In this document: piece by piece, positions 11,235-22,989 of the stretch | Numbering within the stretch: the stretch's first letter is position 1 | Layout: every line of letters begins with the position of its first letter | Assembly: GCA_025526915.1 (NCBI GenBank) | Contig: JAHLKH010000087.1 | Location: 1-64,000, forward strand | Length of the DNA stretch: 64,000 bases | Source of the DNA: Entophlyctis helioformis | Lineage: Eukaryota; Chytridiomycota; Chytridiomycetes; Chytridiales; Chytriomycetaceae | Direction: 5' to 3' | Made by a program: the position numbers and the translations under genes | Notes under the pieces: model-generated | Told to the model about the DNA's origin: nothing | What the model saw: the letters and a program-made list of their open reading frames with translations, nothing else | Databases searched by the model: none

Positions 11235-12211
11235 GTCTTGGTGGGTGGAGTGGGCAGAGAGAGAGACGGAGAGAGAGAGTTGGTGGGCAGAGAGAGAGAC
11301 TTTCGCTGGCACTTGTGGTTGTTCTCCTCGGCGGGGCTGGGGGGAGAGAGAGACGGGTCGGACAGAAACCCGGGGATTCGTTCAAGCGGCATTCAAGCGG
11401 CATTCATCCGGTGTGTGTCTGTGGAGTGTCTGTGGGGGGTGACTGTTGGCGAGAGGGAGTGACTGTGGGCCACTCTGTATGTGTCTGTCCCTCTCTGTCC
11501 CTCTCTGTCCCTCTCTGTCCCTCTCTGTCCCTCTGTCCCTCTTGTCTCTGTCGGTCTGTTCCTCTGGGTATCCATCGAGCATCCCTCAAGCATTCCTCAA
11601 GCATTCCTCGAGTGAACATGCATCGATCGACTCATCCGACGAGTACTCACTCTCGCGCCATACTCTCGCTTGATCGCTCACTCGCTCACTCACCATCGGC
11701 CGCAATGGCGCAATGCGGCGGCTGCTTCCGCAATGCCGGCCGCAATCATGACAGCGATGACGATGCTGCATGGCCGCAATGCCGCAATGCCGCAATGCTA
11801 CAATGCCGCAATGGCGCAATGGTTGGCCCCCTCCCCCTCCCCCCGCACTGCCCACACTCAAAAGCAGCCAGCTGCCCCTTCCATCCCATCAGTCCCATCG
11901 ATCCACTGCAGGTGTGTGCCCTCTGCGTGCCCTCGCTGTCCACCATGTCCCACTGCAACGCCTCTGAAGGCGTTGGCTCGGAAGGCGTCGTTGGAAGGCG
12001 TCGTTGGAAGGCGTCGACGCGCTGGCCGATGGCGTTATTTGTGTTGTTGTTTGTGTTGTTTGGGCCAAACTTGCTGCCCCAAACCGACCGACCGACCGAC
12101 CAGCCAGCCAGCCAGCCAGCCAGCCAGCCGGTCGCGTGAGCATGCCCGCAACTGACCCGCGGCCACCACCACCACCACCTGACCCGCCGCCACCTGATCA
12201 GTCTCGGCAAC
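11235..12211. repeat. Gene-free repeat-rich spacer between ILV2 and the Ecl1-like gene
   Basis: No credible gene was found in this 1-kb divergent spacer. It holds CTCTGTCC decamer repeats (about 11476-11545), an array of imperfect GCAATGCC units (about 11700-11822), GAAGGCGTCGTTG repeats (about 11965-12012) and a GCCA tetranucleotide run (about 12097-12132). Open frames here come from the repeats and have biased composition. Confidence 0.6.
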
Positions 12212-12217
12212 TATAAG
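12212..12217 (+). promoter_or_regulatory. TATA-like element upstream of the Ecl1-like gene
   Basis: TATAAG sits in CAACTATAAGACGG, 245 bases before the ATG at 12462, in a stretch with no other TATA-like sequence. Function is inferred from position alone. Confidence 0.35.
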
Positions 12218-12461
12218 ACGGCCCTTCCCGCCCATCCACAAACACCGTCGTCGCTCTGTCACGCTCACACGCTCTCTGCATCCCTCCGACTGGCAGCACC
12301 CTCTCCGTCTAGCAACACCCATCCCTCCAGCAGCACCCTCGCCCTCTCGACGCCTGCTCATCGACGCCTGCCGCAGTCTCCCACAGCAAACCGCATACCG
12401 CAAACAGCCATCCACCGCAAACCACCACAAACCACCACAAACCAACCAACAACCCGCTGCA

Positions 12462-13528
12462 ATGGACTACATGGTCGGCTGGTGCCTCGTCTGCGAAAAG
12501 GCCGTTCCCGTGAGTTTGTGCTTCTGCCTGCCTGCCTGCCTGCCTTCCATGGCCCCACGCCTGCCTTCCCGCCTGCCCACTCGCCCTCGGCTGCCCGTCC
12601 TCGGCTGCCCTCCGGGCCTGCAGTGACCAGCCGTGACTCGCCCCCGTTGAGCATCCGCATCACGCGACCAATTTCTCCGTCAGCCATTGCCGCCGTCCCC
12701 CCTTCCGATGTGTCAGCCATTGCGCTGCTGCCTGGTGGTCGGCCGCCGTGTCGTGTCGTGTGCCTACGCATGACCGCGTCTCGTGCCCCGCCCCCCGCTG
12801 CTCGTGATCTCCGCTGGCACTGGCGCTGGCCCTTCCGCTCCGTCGCCCCCTCCCTCTCTCCTTCCACATCGTTCCTCGCCGTGCTCGCCGTGCTCGATGC
12901 TAATCCGTGCCCTGCACACCTGCCTCCTCGACAGGCCAACTACCTCTACTGCTCCCAGGCCTGTCAGTTTGCCGACTTTGTCGTCGACGATCACCAGCAT
13001 CATCATCAGCAGCAGCAACAGCAGCAGCAGCAACTGTCGCTCTCCCACTCGAGCACCCACATGAACCTCGACAACTCGTGGGTCACGCCTCTCGACGACT
13101 CAGAGTCCATCCTCGACTCGCTCGACTACGCCACCTCCTCCACCGCCGGCCGCAGACGCTCGCCGTCCTTCAACGGCCACCCGGCCGCTGCCCCGTCCGC
13201 GTATCAGGGCCTTGCTCCTTACAGCACATCGTCGTCGTCGACCGCGTCCGCGTCCGCACAACGGACTGCATCCTACGGATCGCGCGCGGCCAGTGGCTAC
13301 CTGTCGCCCTCGCCCTCGCCCGACTCGTTCATGTCCGTCCTGTCCGCCGCCGGCCGCTCGCCGCCCTTTGCACCCATCTCGCCGCCTTCCGACTCGTTCC
13401 CCAAACTGCTGCGTCGCGGCCACCGTCACAAGGACCACCGTCGTCGGTCACAGCAGCCGCCTGCCTCGGCCACCATCACTGGCTTCCCCTCCAATCAACA
13501 GCAGCCCCAGCAGCACACGAGTCGCTAG
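12462..13528 (+). CDS. Ecl1-like life-span factor with a split zinc-binding motif
   Basis: Two exons, 12462-12509 and 12935-13528, encode 213 residues. Exon 1 gives only 16 residues, MDYMVGWCLVCEKAVP. Exon 2 begins ANYLYCSQACQFADF, so Cys-x2-Cys and Tyr-Cys-Ser-x2-Cys come together across a 425-bp intron. A short N-terminal CxxC...YCSxxC knuckle followed by a disordered tail is the signature of the fungal Ecl1/2/3 family, which extends chronological life span and responds to starvation in fission yeast. The rest is low-complexity: a His/Gln run (residues about 30-42), then Ser/Pro-rich sequence. The recognition depends on the N-terminal motif only, so other small treble-clef proteins are possible. 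Downstream, 13541-13580 is a TCCTG pentamer repeat. Confidence 0.6.
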
Positions 13529-13758
13529 GCATCTCTCGCTCTGTCCTGTCCTGTCCTGTCCTGTCCTGTCCTGTCCTGTCCCGGTCCTCGTCTCCGTGTC
13601 CCGAGATGCAATACCCACCTTCCCCCCGTCACCACGCTTGACGCTCGCTTCCGTCTTTGACGTTTCTTTGTACACATTCCGTCTGCCTTCGATCCCTTAT
13701 GCAAGCCTCTCCGGCAATGAATGCTCTAATATTATCGTAGCTCTGTATAGCCCGTCCT

Positions 13759-14215
13759 TTATGCAGATGGTGTTGTCGGCGTCGCTGTTGTTGTTGGCGT
13801 GATCGACTGCAACGCCTGCCGCTCCTTGTCCTCTGCGGCCTGCTTGGCCCGCTTCTTGGCTTCGCCCATGGCCAGCATGCCGTCTGTCCCGTGTCCCATT
13901 GCGGCCGTCTGCCTGTTAGTCGTCCATGCACCCACAGAGCCCCCTCACTCGCCCATCCATCCACTCACAGTAGCCTGTCTTGATCATGGTGACTTCGAGC
14001 AGTGCGCCAACCACCAGGCCGATGCCAAAGGTGCGCAAATAGAACGACGCCGGCGCTGGCGGCAGTTGCTGTCCATGCCATGCCATGCCACGTCCCCCTC
14101 CGCCTGTCAGTCTGCGTTCTGTTTGTGCTGGCCATAGAGCGGTGCAGCTACAGCTGGCCCGGCACCTCGCACTCACTGGGATGGGCTTAAAGGGCAGCCG
14201 AGCAGCGGATGTCAT
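13759..14215 (-). CDS. Small single-TM protein, possibly SMIM4-like
   Basis: Proposed exons are 14215-14177, 14068-13949 and 13908-13759, giving 102 residues. The first intron is secure (gtgagtgcg...gacag). The product has a short leader (MTSAARLPFKPIP), one hydrophobic segment (FYLRTFGIGLVVGALLEVTM then IKTGY) and a charged C-terminal helix (MGEAKKRAKQAAEDKERQAL). A TM ending in an MIK motif followed by a basic/acidic helix recalls SMIM4/UQCC5, a complex III assembly factor. The resemblance is weak and the call tentative. The second intron is uncertain: a better donor (gtgagtgg, at about 13962) exists but puts the charged tail out of frame, so I used the donor at 13948, giving a 40-nt intron with a CTAAC branch-like site. 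An alternative start lies at 14242. Confidence 0.55.
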
Positions 14216-14390
14216 GGCCGATATTCCGAATGACGTTGTCACGCAAACCCGTGAAACGGTCCTGCCAAACGCTTCATATCATCTGGTTCGAAGGGCCAGT
14301 TGGTCCGTCTTACCTTGCTTGCCGCAAGAGTCCGTTCCCGATCGGCACTGCCGCTCGCCTGCACGCCAGCCCACATACACGCGCGCGATC

Positions 14391-16342
14391 ATGCCGTACC
14401 TGCCCATCCAATGGGTGTCCCTCACATCCTCCATCGCCTGCATCAGCCTGTTCCTGTACTATGCCTACTTTCTCGCAGGCCGCATGCTCCCGCTGCTGCA
14501 GAAACGTGACGAGCGCATCTACACAGTCCTGATCCTCGTCTGCAACGCGATTGCGCTCTTGGGCCAGGTCGGCTTCCTCTGTCTCAACCACATTCTGAAC
14601 CCCGTGCCCGCGGCCGCGTGGCTGGCCCTCGTCAACTGGTGCGCGCTGCTCAAGACGGGGCTGTTTGTCATGATCCAGCTGTCGGGCGTGTACTACTACG
14701 TCGGCATCGCTAATCAGGGCAGTCTAGCGCTGTTTGTTGCGCTCGAAGTCGCTGTCGTCTTGGTGCATGTCGCGTTGGCCGTGCCCATGTATTGCCAGTA
14801 CATCGTCTGGACCAATGTCGACGACGCCATCTGGGCTGCTCAAGTGAGTGGCATTGCGTTGGCTGGATGGGTCGGTCGAGTCTCACCTGCCTGCCTCGCA
14901 TCGCCTGTTTGGATTCCCGGCTGACCCCATTCACTTTGCTCCCCGACGCCGTCTTCCTAAAGTGGTTTCACATCACCGGGCCCAGCTGGTTCGTGTTTGT
15001 GGCAGTCTATGACATCAGCCAGGGCCTGTACCTCATGTGGCGTCTCAAGTTTGAGCTCACCGGATTCGCCATCTTCGCCAACCAGCGCGTGTCTGCCAAG
15101 ATCATCGAGCGCGTCCGTCGAGAAAGCCGCTCGTTCCTCTCGCTCATCCTGCTCATCATCGTCTCGGACTCGATTGGCATCTTTGGCCAGTTCTCGAGCA
15201 TCTACCGCGTGTTTGGCGACGGCCCGACAAAGGTGGCTGTGGGCCGCGCCATGTCCGAGCTGGGCGGCGTTGGCCATGGCGTGCACATGGTCGCTGCAAC
15301 GTGGCTGTTCATTCTGCTGTCGCGACTCGCGGCCATCTACGCGTCGGCCAAGACCGTCGTCGACTCGCTCGACATGAGCCAGGAGCTCTCCCGCATCAGC
15401 CGCGCGTCGGGCAAGTCGCTCGTGCTTCCCAGCAATCTCGTCGCGGCCTCGGCGCCAGCGGGTGCCGTCAAACGCAGCGTGTTTGGCAGTATCGGCGGCA
15501 GTCGCCATATCGGCGCAACGTTGAGTGCCATGGCCGCTTCCCCTGCTTCGCCCGCCGCTGTCGCGTCCCCCGCCAGCGCAAGTCGCGATCGTATGCACGA
15601 CCAGCTACCCCACCAGCCCTACAGCAACCCCGCTCTCCACCTGGCGATCTCGTCCAAAAAGACACCGCCGTCCTACGCACCGCCCGTACGCCGCGGGAGC
15701 CTGGACGGCTCGCCTGCACCCATCGACATCAATCGCCGCCGTCGCGACAGCAGCAACCTTCGCGACATTGCCGCCCCAACGAGCTCGCCCATAGACTTTT
15801 ATCCCGCACAGGGTCGCCGCAGCAGTCTGACGGCGAGACCGTCGCCCATCGATCCGCCCGTCCCTGCTCCCTATGCGGCACTCTACCCATCCGACGACCA
15901 CGCGCAGCAACCGCAACCGCAGCAGGCTGCCTGGACACGCTCGCGTCAAAACAGCGTTGCGTCCAGTTCAAGGGGTCATTACCCGAACCAGATTGTTATG
16001 CATGCGGTGCCTGTGACGGCGGCTGGTCTTGGGTCTGCTGCCCCCGCGATGCTGCCGCTCGCCGGCATAGACGGCAATACCCAGGGTCTTGGTATCCCGC
16101 GATCGAGTTCAAGCGGATCCGGTGGGCCGGCATCGGGTGTACGCCGCTCATCATCGTCTGGATCAGGCGGGCCAGGAGCAGGCGTGCGCCGCTCGTCGTC
16201 AGCTGGATCCGGTGGATCGGCCGGCGGCCGAGGCTCACCGCTCGTTGACATGGCACTGTCGGTGCATATGAAGGCTCTTGACCCTGTGCTGGCCACGCCA
16301 CAGAACTCGTATGTTCATGACACGGACGAGGCGAGGGATTGA
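14391..16342 (+). CDS. Seven-transmembrane protein with long Ser-rich tail
   Basis: Two exons, 14391-14843 and 14963-16342, encode 610 residues. Hydrophobic helices start at LTSSIACISLFLYYAYFLAG and continue through VLILVCNAIALLGQVGFLC, WCALLKTGLFVMIQLSGVYY, LFVALEVAVVLVHVALAVPM, WFVFVAVYDISQGLYL, FLSLILLIIVSDSIGIF and GVHMVAATWLFILLSRLAAI. That makes seven, with a cytosolic Ser/Pro-rich tail of about 330 residues including three SSSGSGGP-type repeats near the end. The topology is GPCR-like, but I recognise no named class motif. The gene at 31.2 kb has the same layout, and the remnant at 17.8 kb resembles the last helices of such a protein. A chytrid-type orphan receptor is a guess. Confidence 0.75.
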
Positions 16343-16421
16343 CTCGCCACGCAATACATCATGCTGTTTTACATGAGAAGCGGGTGGTTTCGTCTTTTGC
16401 ACAACACCGCCAGATCTAGGG

Positions 16422-17701
16422 ATGCAGGCTGAGCGCCACACACCAACGTCGTTTGCCGTGCTCGGGGCAGGGCTGATTGGCTGCTACGTGGCTGCGCGGC
16501 TGCTGCATGCGGGACACACGGTGCATCTCATTGGCCGGCCGTCGCTGCAGGCCAAGCTGGCACGCACCGGCGGTCTCTCCTTCTCGTCCATCTCGCAGCC
16601 GACGCCAATTGTTGTGCCGCACGACCGTTTCAAGGTGTATGCCTCGCTGGCGGACATGGCTGCCGACGGCGCGGCTGCCGACCATGTGCTCGTGACGCTC
16701 AAGCGGGTGTCGTTTGTGGCTGCGCTCGAGGACTTTGCGGCTGCGCTATCGGCTGCCGGTGCTGATGCTGATGCTGATGCTCGTCGTCGGCTGCCGTCGT
16801 CGTTTGTGACGTTCATGAACGGACCCAATCCACGCGTCGAGTTCCAGCGTGTTTTGCCGCAGGCCCAACTGACTGTCGGCATGGTACGAGTGCTTGCCGT
16901 CGTGATCATCCATGCCATGACTCGCATCTGCACCTATTCATCCGTCTCTCGGCTGCTCACACACACATGCACATGCACCAGTGGCCCTTTAATGTCGTTG
17001 AAGTGTCCGACGGCGTGTTCCACCAGAGCGTCCAGAGCACGGCGATCGAGCTGCAAGACACACCGACAGGCATCCAGCTCGCATCCGTGCTGGAGCACGC
17101 CGGCATCCCCACACACACGACAGCAGACATATCCGCCGTGCTGTACGGCAAGATGCTGCTCAATCTCAACAACGCGGTCAATGCGCTCGCTGCCATGCCG
17201 CTCCGCCAGCAGCTGCGCTCCTACGACTACCGATGCATCACATCACGGTGCATGCACGAGACGCTGGCCGTGTTCCACGCTGCGGCGATCGTGCCCGTAC
17301 CGCCTCTCCCCAATATCCCTGTCGCCATTATGCCGTGGGTGCTCGTGTTGCCGGATGCCATCTACAGCATCGTCGCGCGATCGTCGCTCGATATGGATGA
17401 GATGGCCGTGACGTCCATGCACCAGGACCTCCAACACGGCCGGCGCACGGAGATAGCGTATCTGCAGGGCCACATTGCCGACCTTGGACGCCAGACCGGT
17501 GTCGACACGCCTGTCTGTGATGCCATTGTCCGTCTCGTGCGCCAAGCTGAGCAGCGCAATGCCGACATGCTGGCTTCTGGCCGGCCTTGTACCATGCGCC
17601 GATACTCTCCCCAAGAGATGGAGGAGGCGGTTGATGATGGCCGTTCTCCGAAAGCGTCGTCGACCTCGCTGTCTTGGACACAATGGATCGGATGGATATG
17701 A
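16422..17701 (+). CDS. Ketopantoate reductase (2-dehydropantoate 2-reductase)
   Basis: Two exons, 16422-16883 and 16982-17701, join in phase (GM|WPFNVVEVSDG) to give 393 residues. It reduces ketopantoate to pantoate with NADPH in vitamin B5/CoA synthesis. The N-terminal Rossmann motif is AVLGAGLIGCYVAARLLHAG (Gly residues at about 15, 17 and 20). The C-terminal ApbA/PanE domain contains GKMLLNLNNAVNAL, carrying the family's conserved Lys and Asn, and later HQDLQHGRRTEIAYLQGHI, matching the conserved S/D...G(R/K)xxEIdyxnG segment. Length is close to fungal Pan5. The 3' end has a divergent acidic tail. It begins 79 bases after the seven-TM gene on the same strand and converges with the remnant at 17.8 kb. 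Confidence 0.88.
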
Positions 17702-17780
17702 CCCGCGTCACCTGGCATCATAAACTACACTGTACAAACGAGGCGGGTATGGCCGGTTAAACAGATAACGTCGCATCTAA

Positions 17781-18404
17781 TCAGATTGCATCGACCTCCT
17801 TCTTGTCTGACTCTTTCTGGTTGTCACCACTACCTGGTGCTTGACTGACGGCATTGCTGGGGCGAGTGCTGCGCATGTTGCGACGGAACGCCTCCGTGAG
17901 ACCCTCCTCGTCTGCTGCTTTCGTCAGCCGAGCGATCTTGGCGCACAGAGCAAGCAGCAGGATAGTGAAGCCAATGCAGAGTGCCCACAGGCCCACGCCA
18001 CAGAGCACGTACTTGCTCGCGGTGTCTTTCCGCCTGCATGCCAGCCTCTCTCTCTCTTGTCCATTGCACAACCACACTGCGCAGCACGCGACCGCTGCTT
18101 ACAGTAGATCTGAGACACAAGCACCATGAGACCGCCGCTGGTTGCGATGAGCGTGAGCCGCACTGATGTGGTCTCAACAGAGTAGTATGTGGAGCGTCTG
18201 GCGTAGATCATGGTTGTGCCAATGTAGAACAGCAGGTAGAGCGATCCGGTGATGCCGATGGCCAGTGTGTATGCTGGCGACCATGCATTCGTTGTGCGCC
18301 AGCCTGAACGCACATAAAGCGACGACATGCTTGTTGTGTTGGTGACTCGCTGGTCAAGTGCGTGTTTGGCCACGTCATCGCTTTCTGCAGTGTCCAGATG
18401 GCAG
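17781..18404 (-). pseudogene. 3' remnant of a multi-TM protein gene, truncated by a retroelement fragment
   Basis: Two exons survive: 18328-18103 (or from about 18404, where the frame is open) and 18025-17781. They encode helices YTLAIGITGSLYLLFYIG, LTLIATSGGLMVLVSQIY and YVLCGVGLWALCIGFTILLL, then a charged cytosolic tail. Upstream of the first Met the frame stays protein-like, with a probable N-glycosylation site (VTNTTSMSSLYV), until it meets sequence duplicated from the Ty3/gypsy integrase. The intact gene probably had more helices, as at 14.4 kb. A 156-residue product from 18328 remains possible. The 3' untranslated region (17733-17792) is clearly similar to 27784-27842. Confidence 0.6.
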
Positions 18405-18419
18405 AGACTCGCCAGCAGA

Positions 18420-18660
18420 CACAGCACAGAGCGCCGTCCAGAAGGCAGACAGGAAGCGAGCGTCACGGTCCGAGACGATGGACAACGGCAGGCCGTGGCC
18501 AGCGAGCACCCATCGGTTGAGGAACAGCGCGGCAAGATCCTCAGCAGTCGCATCGCGTCGCGTCGGCACGCACTTGACAAGCTTTGTCAGGCGATCCACA
18601 ACCACAAACAGAGCGTCGTTGCCCTCGTCTGGCATGGGCAGCAAGGCAGCTGGCAAGTTG
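18420..18660 (-). mobile_element. Isolated Ty3/gypsy integrase fragment
   Basis: About 240 bases encode integrase-core sequence (LFVVVDRLTKLVKCVPTRRD, FLNRWVLAGHGLPLSIVSDRD). They are nearly identical to about 23925-24155 in the larger element on the same strand. Similarity starts and ends abruptly, with no repeats at the borders, so this is a duplicated scrap and not an independent insertion. It sits at the broken 5' end of the multi-TM remnant. Confidence 0.8.
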
Positions 18661-18800
18661 CGGCCAGCTTCGTCCGTATAGGCATAGGTGCCGCCTGTCA
18701 CACAAGCCAACAATCCTCAGGAGGGGAAAATGGTTTCCCGAGGAGGAGGTCTTTAAACATCCTTGATCGATGCAAAGCTGAAATTTCGCCAATTTCGACA

Positions 18801-21800
18801 ATGATGAGCCTCGATGCCATGACTCCGCTGCCAGCAGACTCGGAACGCTTCGCAGACTCAGCCCTCGCAGAAGGCACAGAAGGCACTGCAGGCACTGCAG
18901 ATGCAGCAAATGCATCAAGCGATGCAGAATGGGCCGAATTGCTGCCCGTGTCTGCAGACGGCTCGCCACCATCGGTCTATCCAGATGCCGTCCCCACCAC
19001 CACCGACACCAGCACCACGCCTGGCAGCGAGCACGCCGTGGTGCACAGAAACAGCGTGTTGCTCAGCCACTCGGCCCGCAACACCGGCCCGGGCAAGTCG
19101 GCCGCCCACCTGGTACGTTGGAGTGTACCGAGTGGTCGCTGCATGCATACCGTCGTCTACCCATTCGCCACATGCGCTTCATACGCCACCCGCTGGTATC
19201 GGCCCTCGCACTGACCTGACTTGTCACTGCCTTGACTTGACACTGCCTTGGTTTGACACTGCCTTGGCTGATGGCTGCCGATCTGATCTGATTCGATCTG
19301 CCGCGATGGTGCGCGTTGGCGACTACCTCCCCCTCCTTCAGGACTACCTCGGCACGCCGCTCTTTTACCCTCGCTCGTCGATCGAGCAGGCCATCAAGCA
19401 GTCCCTTCGAGGCAAGCACACCCCTCACCCTTCTTCTTCGTCTTCCTCGCCCTCTCGCTGCGTCGCTGCTGACATGCTCATCGATCCCAACCAGTTCAAT
19501 CCGTCGCAGATCAGGTCGCTCAGGAAAAGTACGAGCAGAGCAAGGCAGCGTACGAAGCGCAGCGAGCGGCCCGTGCGCGCGTCAAGGGTGCAACAAAGTC
19601 GTTTACGGTGCCTGCGCCGCGCATCGAGACGTTCAAGCAGCAGACGAGTGCGCAGGTGGATCGCATCATCTCGGGCATGGTCGCTGATATGAGCTCGACC
19701 CATGTTGTGCGGTACGTCTGCCTCTCCTGACGCTGTGACGGGGTCAGGACGGTTCACACGCTCGAGCCTCGAAAGTGTGTGGCTTGTAGTGGCTGACATG
19801 CGATCGCCTGGCAGGTTCTTCTTATCCTTCTTGCACAACCTGCTGTCGCGCCTGTACCATCGCGGTATCCACATCCGCGAAGCCGAGATCGAGCGGGTGA
19901 GTGCATCTCGCTGGATTGGTCAGCCATGCAAACGGCCGATCATCCAGGACCACTGACAGACGCTCTCTTTTGCATACCCAGTTGCGCAAAGTGGCGCAGG
20001 TGGCGCAGGAAAAGAAGATGTCGCTCGTGTTTCTTCCATGCCACAAAAGCCACATCGACTACCTCGTCGTCAGGTACGTGCCGCTCATGTGCAGTTCACG
20101 CAAGCCCCCCACCACCAGCCACGCAGTCTAACCCTGCTGTATCCGCCAGCTACGTGCTGTACAGGCTCGGCTTTGCGCTCCCGCACATCGTATCAGGCGA
20201 CAACCTCAACATGCCACTCGTCGGCTGGCTGCTCCGCCACAACGGCGCCTTTTTCATCCGGCGCCAGTGGGGTGACGACCGGCTCTATTCAGCCATCATG
20301 AAAGAGTACATGGAGACGCTGCTCATGCGCGGCCACAACATCGAGGCGTTTGTCGAAGGCACGCGGTCGCGCACGGGCAAGCCGCTGCAGCCCAAGTTTG
20401 GCGTGCTCAAGATCATGATGGATGCCGTCTGGAGCGGCCGTGTGGCCGACGCCATGATCGTGCCCGTGAGCATTGGCTACGACAAGGTCATTGAGACGCT
20501 CTCGTATGCAGACGAGCTGCTGGGCACGCCGAAGCAGAAGGAATCGCTGGGACAGCTGCTGAATAGCGTCAATATCCTCGGATTCAAGTGGGGCCGCGTT
20601 GATGTGCGGTTCGGCGAGCCGTTTTCGCTCAGGGACTACATTGCGCACGAGTCATCGCGTCGTGGGTGAGTCGAGCAAGGCTTTAGTCATCGCATACGTG
20701 TGTGTGATTATGTGCTTTGTCGGCTGATGCTATATCGGAATGGCCAGGTTTGACGCGGGCATCGTGGCACGGTCCGAGGCAGACGAAAAAGTCATTGTGC
20801 TGCAGTCTCTCGGATACCGCGTGCTGGGCGATGTCAACAAAATCACCGTGGTCATGCCGACGGCACTGGTCGGCACCGCACTGCTCACGTTGCGTGGCCG
20901 CGGTGTTGGCCGCAACGAAGTACGCTTGCTCTTGCCTGGTGCTCTGTCATGGATGCCGGCGACTGACAATCTGGGCATGACACTGCATAGCTGATTCGCA
21001 AGGTCAAGTGGATATGCGAAAAGATCCTGTCCAAAGGTGGCTCGGTTGCAGAGTTTGGCGACGTGCCGCTGAGCGTGATTCTGGACAGGTAGGCAGCCGT
21101 CTTCTGCCCCCGTGGCAGTCTGCCAGCCATCCAACCCCGCGACTCGCACATTCGCTGACATGCGTGTGCACCCACATGCATAGAGCCATCACGGTGCTTG
21201 GAGATCTGGTTGGCCGCCGAACAGACCTGCTCGAGCCGGTCTACTACCCAGGCAAGCGGTTCGAGCTCAGCTTCTACCGCAACCAAGTCATCCACCTCTT
21301 TGTCGCTGAATGTGAGTGTGTCGGGTTCTACCTGCCTGCCTCTCTGCCTGCCTGCCTGCCTTGACTTACAAATCCGTGCACATCGTCAGCCATCGTGTCG
21401 CTGGCCATCTCCGCGACGATCAAGGCGGGCGGACCGATCAACGCAGAGCGCGTGCCCATCACACCCAACCTTGTTGACGACGTGTCATTTCTGTCACAGC
21501 TGCTCAAGACCGAGTTTGTGTACAAGCCGGGCGATCTGGGCAAGAACCTACCCGTGACGATCGCCAAGCTGCAGCAAGCCAACGTGCTGGCTGTTGGGCA
21601 GTTTGAGGGTGGCGAGTCCGGGCCAGTCGGCGGCAAGCGGTGGGTGACGCTGAGCAAGGAAGAGCGCCGCATTGGTCGCGAGAACTTTGGTGAGAGTGGC
21701 TCTGGCTGCATTTGACTGTCTGCTTGCAAGCCCCGCCGTCGACGCCGTCTAACTCGCCGCCATGGACAGACTTTTACTGTTTCCTCATCTGGCCGTTTGT

Positions 21801-22971
21801 CGAGACGTACTGGCTGGCGGCGGTGTCGCTGTACACGATCCTGCCTCACCCGGGCCATCCGGCAGGCGTGCCGCACTGGGTGGACGAGCGGCTGTTTCTC
21901 AAGCGGTGCCAGTTCTTTGGCCGCACGCTGTACTCTGAGGGCGACATTTCGTACTTTGAGGCGATCAACAAGGACACTCTGGCCAATGCAGTCGCGCGGC
22001 TCAAGGAGATGGGCGTGGTGCAGACGCGCAAGGGGCCGTTCCCCGCCACGCCTGCTTCGCCGATCGGTGCTGGACCTGCAGGTGCATCGGCAGAAGGAGG
22101 GCCAGCCCCGGCAACACAGTCGCCAGACGCGTTACCAGGTGCATCGTATGCCATCCCGCCAGCGCCGGCCAAGGATAGCGCGGCGGGAGGGTCGTGGATC
22201 TCCCTGAAAGAGGCTTGGATCCCCAAAGGCGAGCTGCCTCTTGCCGAGCTGCCGCTGCAGCAACAACAGCACCACAGCAGCCCACAGTACCAGCAGTTCC
22301 ACCACTACCAGCGGCAGGAGAACGAAGACGTCTCGTCGGCGGCCATCAGCCTGGACAATGGCAGCGACCACTACGCGCGCGACAACATGGAGCGGCAGCG
22401 ACGCGGGTCTGTGGGGCCAGCGGCAGGTGCGGCAACCGAGGCGTCCAGGGGCAGCGACCAGGGATCGCGATGGGGCGGTCACATGTCCGGGTTCACGACA
22501 TTTACGTCTCAGCGACTCGGACTGATCGAGCCGTACGGATACAACAGCGCCAGCAGCAGCAGTGGCAGCAGCGCCAGTCGCGAGCCAGATCCGTACTCTG
22601 AAGACATTACACCGCTGCCCAGCAGCAGTGGCAATGGCAGCGGCAACGGCAATGGCAAGACAGCCGGCGGTCGCATGGACGAGCTGGCAGACGACACGGA
22701 TCCCGACACAATGCGGCTCGAGTCATGGTACAATGTGCAGCCGTCGGGGCGGCTGTGGGAGCTCTGCGAGCAGATTGGGCGGTTCCGGCGCGAAGGCAAG
22801 AACCGCCGCGACACCAGCACGGTGGCGATCCGGGTGCTCCGGCTTGCACGCATGGCGTCGTTGTGGCATGACGGCAAGATTGTGGTTCCACCTCAGACGG
22901 CTGCAGCCACCGATGCGTCTGCCCGTGCGTCTGCCAATGCGGCGCCAAGACCAGTGCCAGCTAAACTGTGA
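18801..22971 (+). CDS. Glycerol-3-phosphate acyltransferase, PlsB/GPAM type
   Basis: Eleven exons: 18801-19112, 19342-19411, 19510-19711, 19815-19896, 19982-20073, 20150-20665, 20748-20919, 20991-21088, 21184-21311, 21390-21689 and 21770-22971. All are in phase, giving 1057 residues. It acylates sn-glycerol-3-phosphate, the first step of phospholipid and triacylglycerol synthesis. Acyltransferase blocks are CHKSHIDYLVVSYVLYR (H243, D248), NGAFFIRRQWGDD (about 285), AFVEGTRSRTGKPLQPKF (about 320) and MIVPVSIGYDKVIE. The long C-terminal part (FYCFLIWPFVETYWLA) matches the GPAT/DHAPAT C-terminal domain. Dikarya use the unrelated-looking Gat1/Gat2 type, so a GPAM-like enzyme supports an early-diverging lineage. 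Intron 2 uses a GC donor (G|gcaagc at 19412). Residues about 740-990 are low-complexity. The last exon abuts the retroelement. Confidence 0.88.
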
Positions 22972-22989
22972 ATGAATGTTTGTTTTTGT

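Noticed and set aside
14005..14100. Additional tRNA or snoRNA in the short spacers
   Set aside because: I looked for A/B boxes and C/D or H/ACA motifs by eye in the spacers and found only the tRNA-Leu at 59.2 kb; a covariance-model search would be needed to exclude others.
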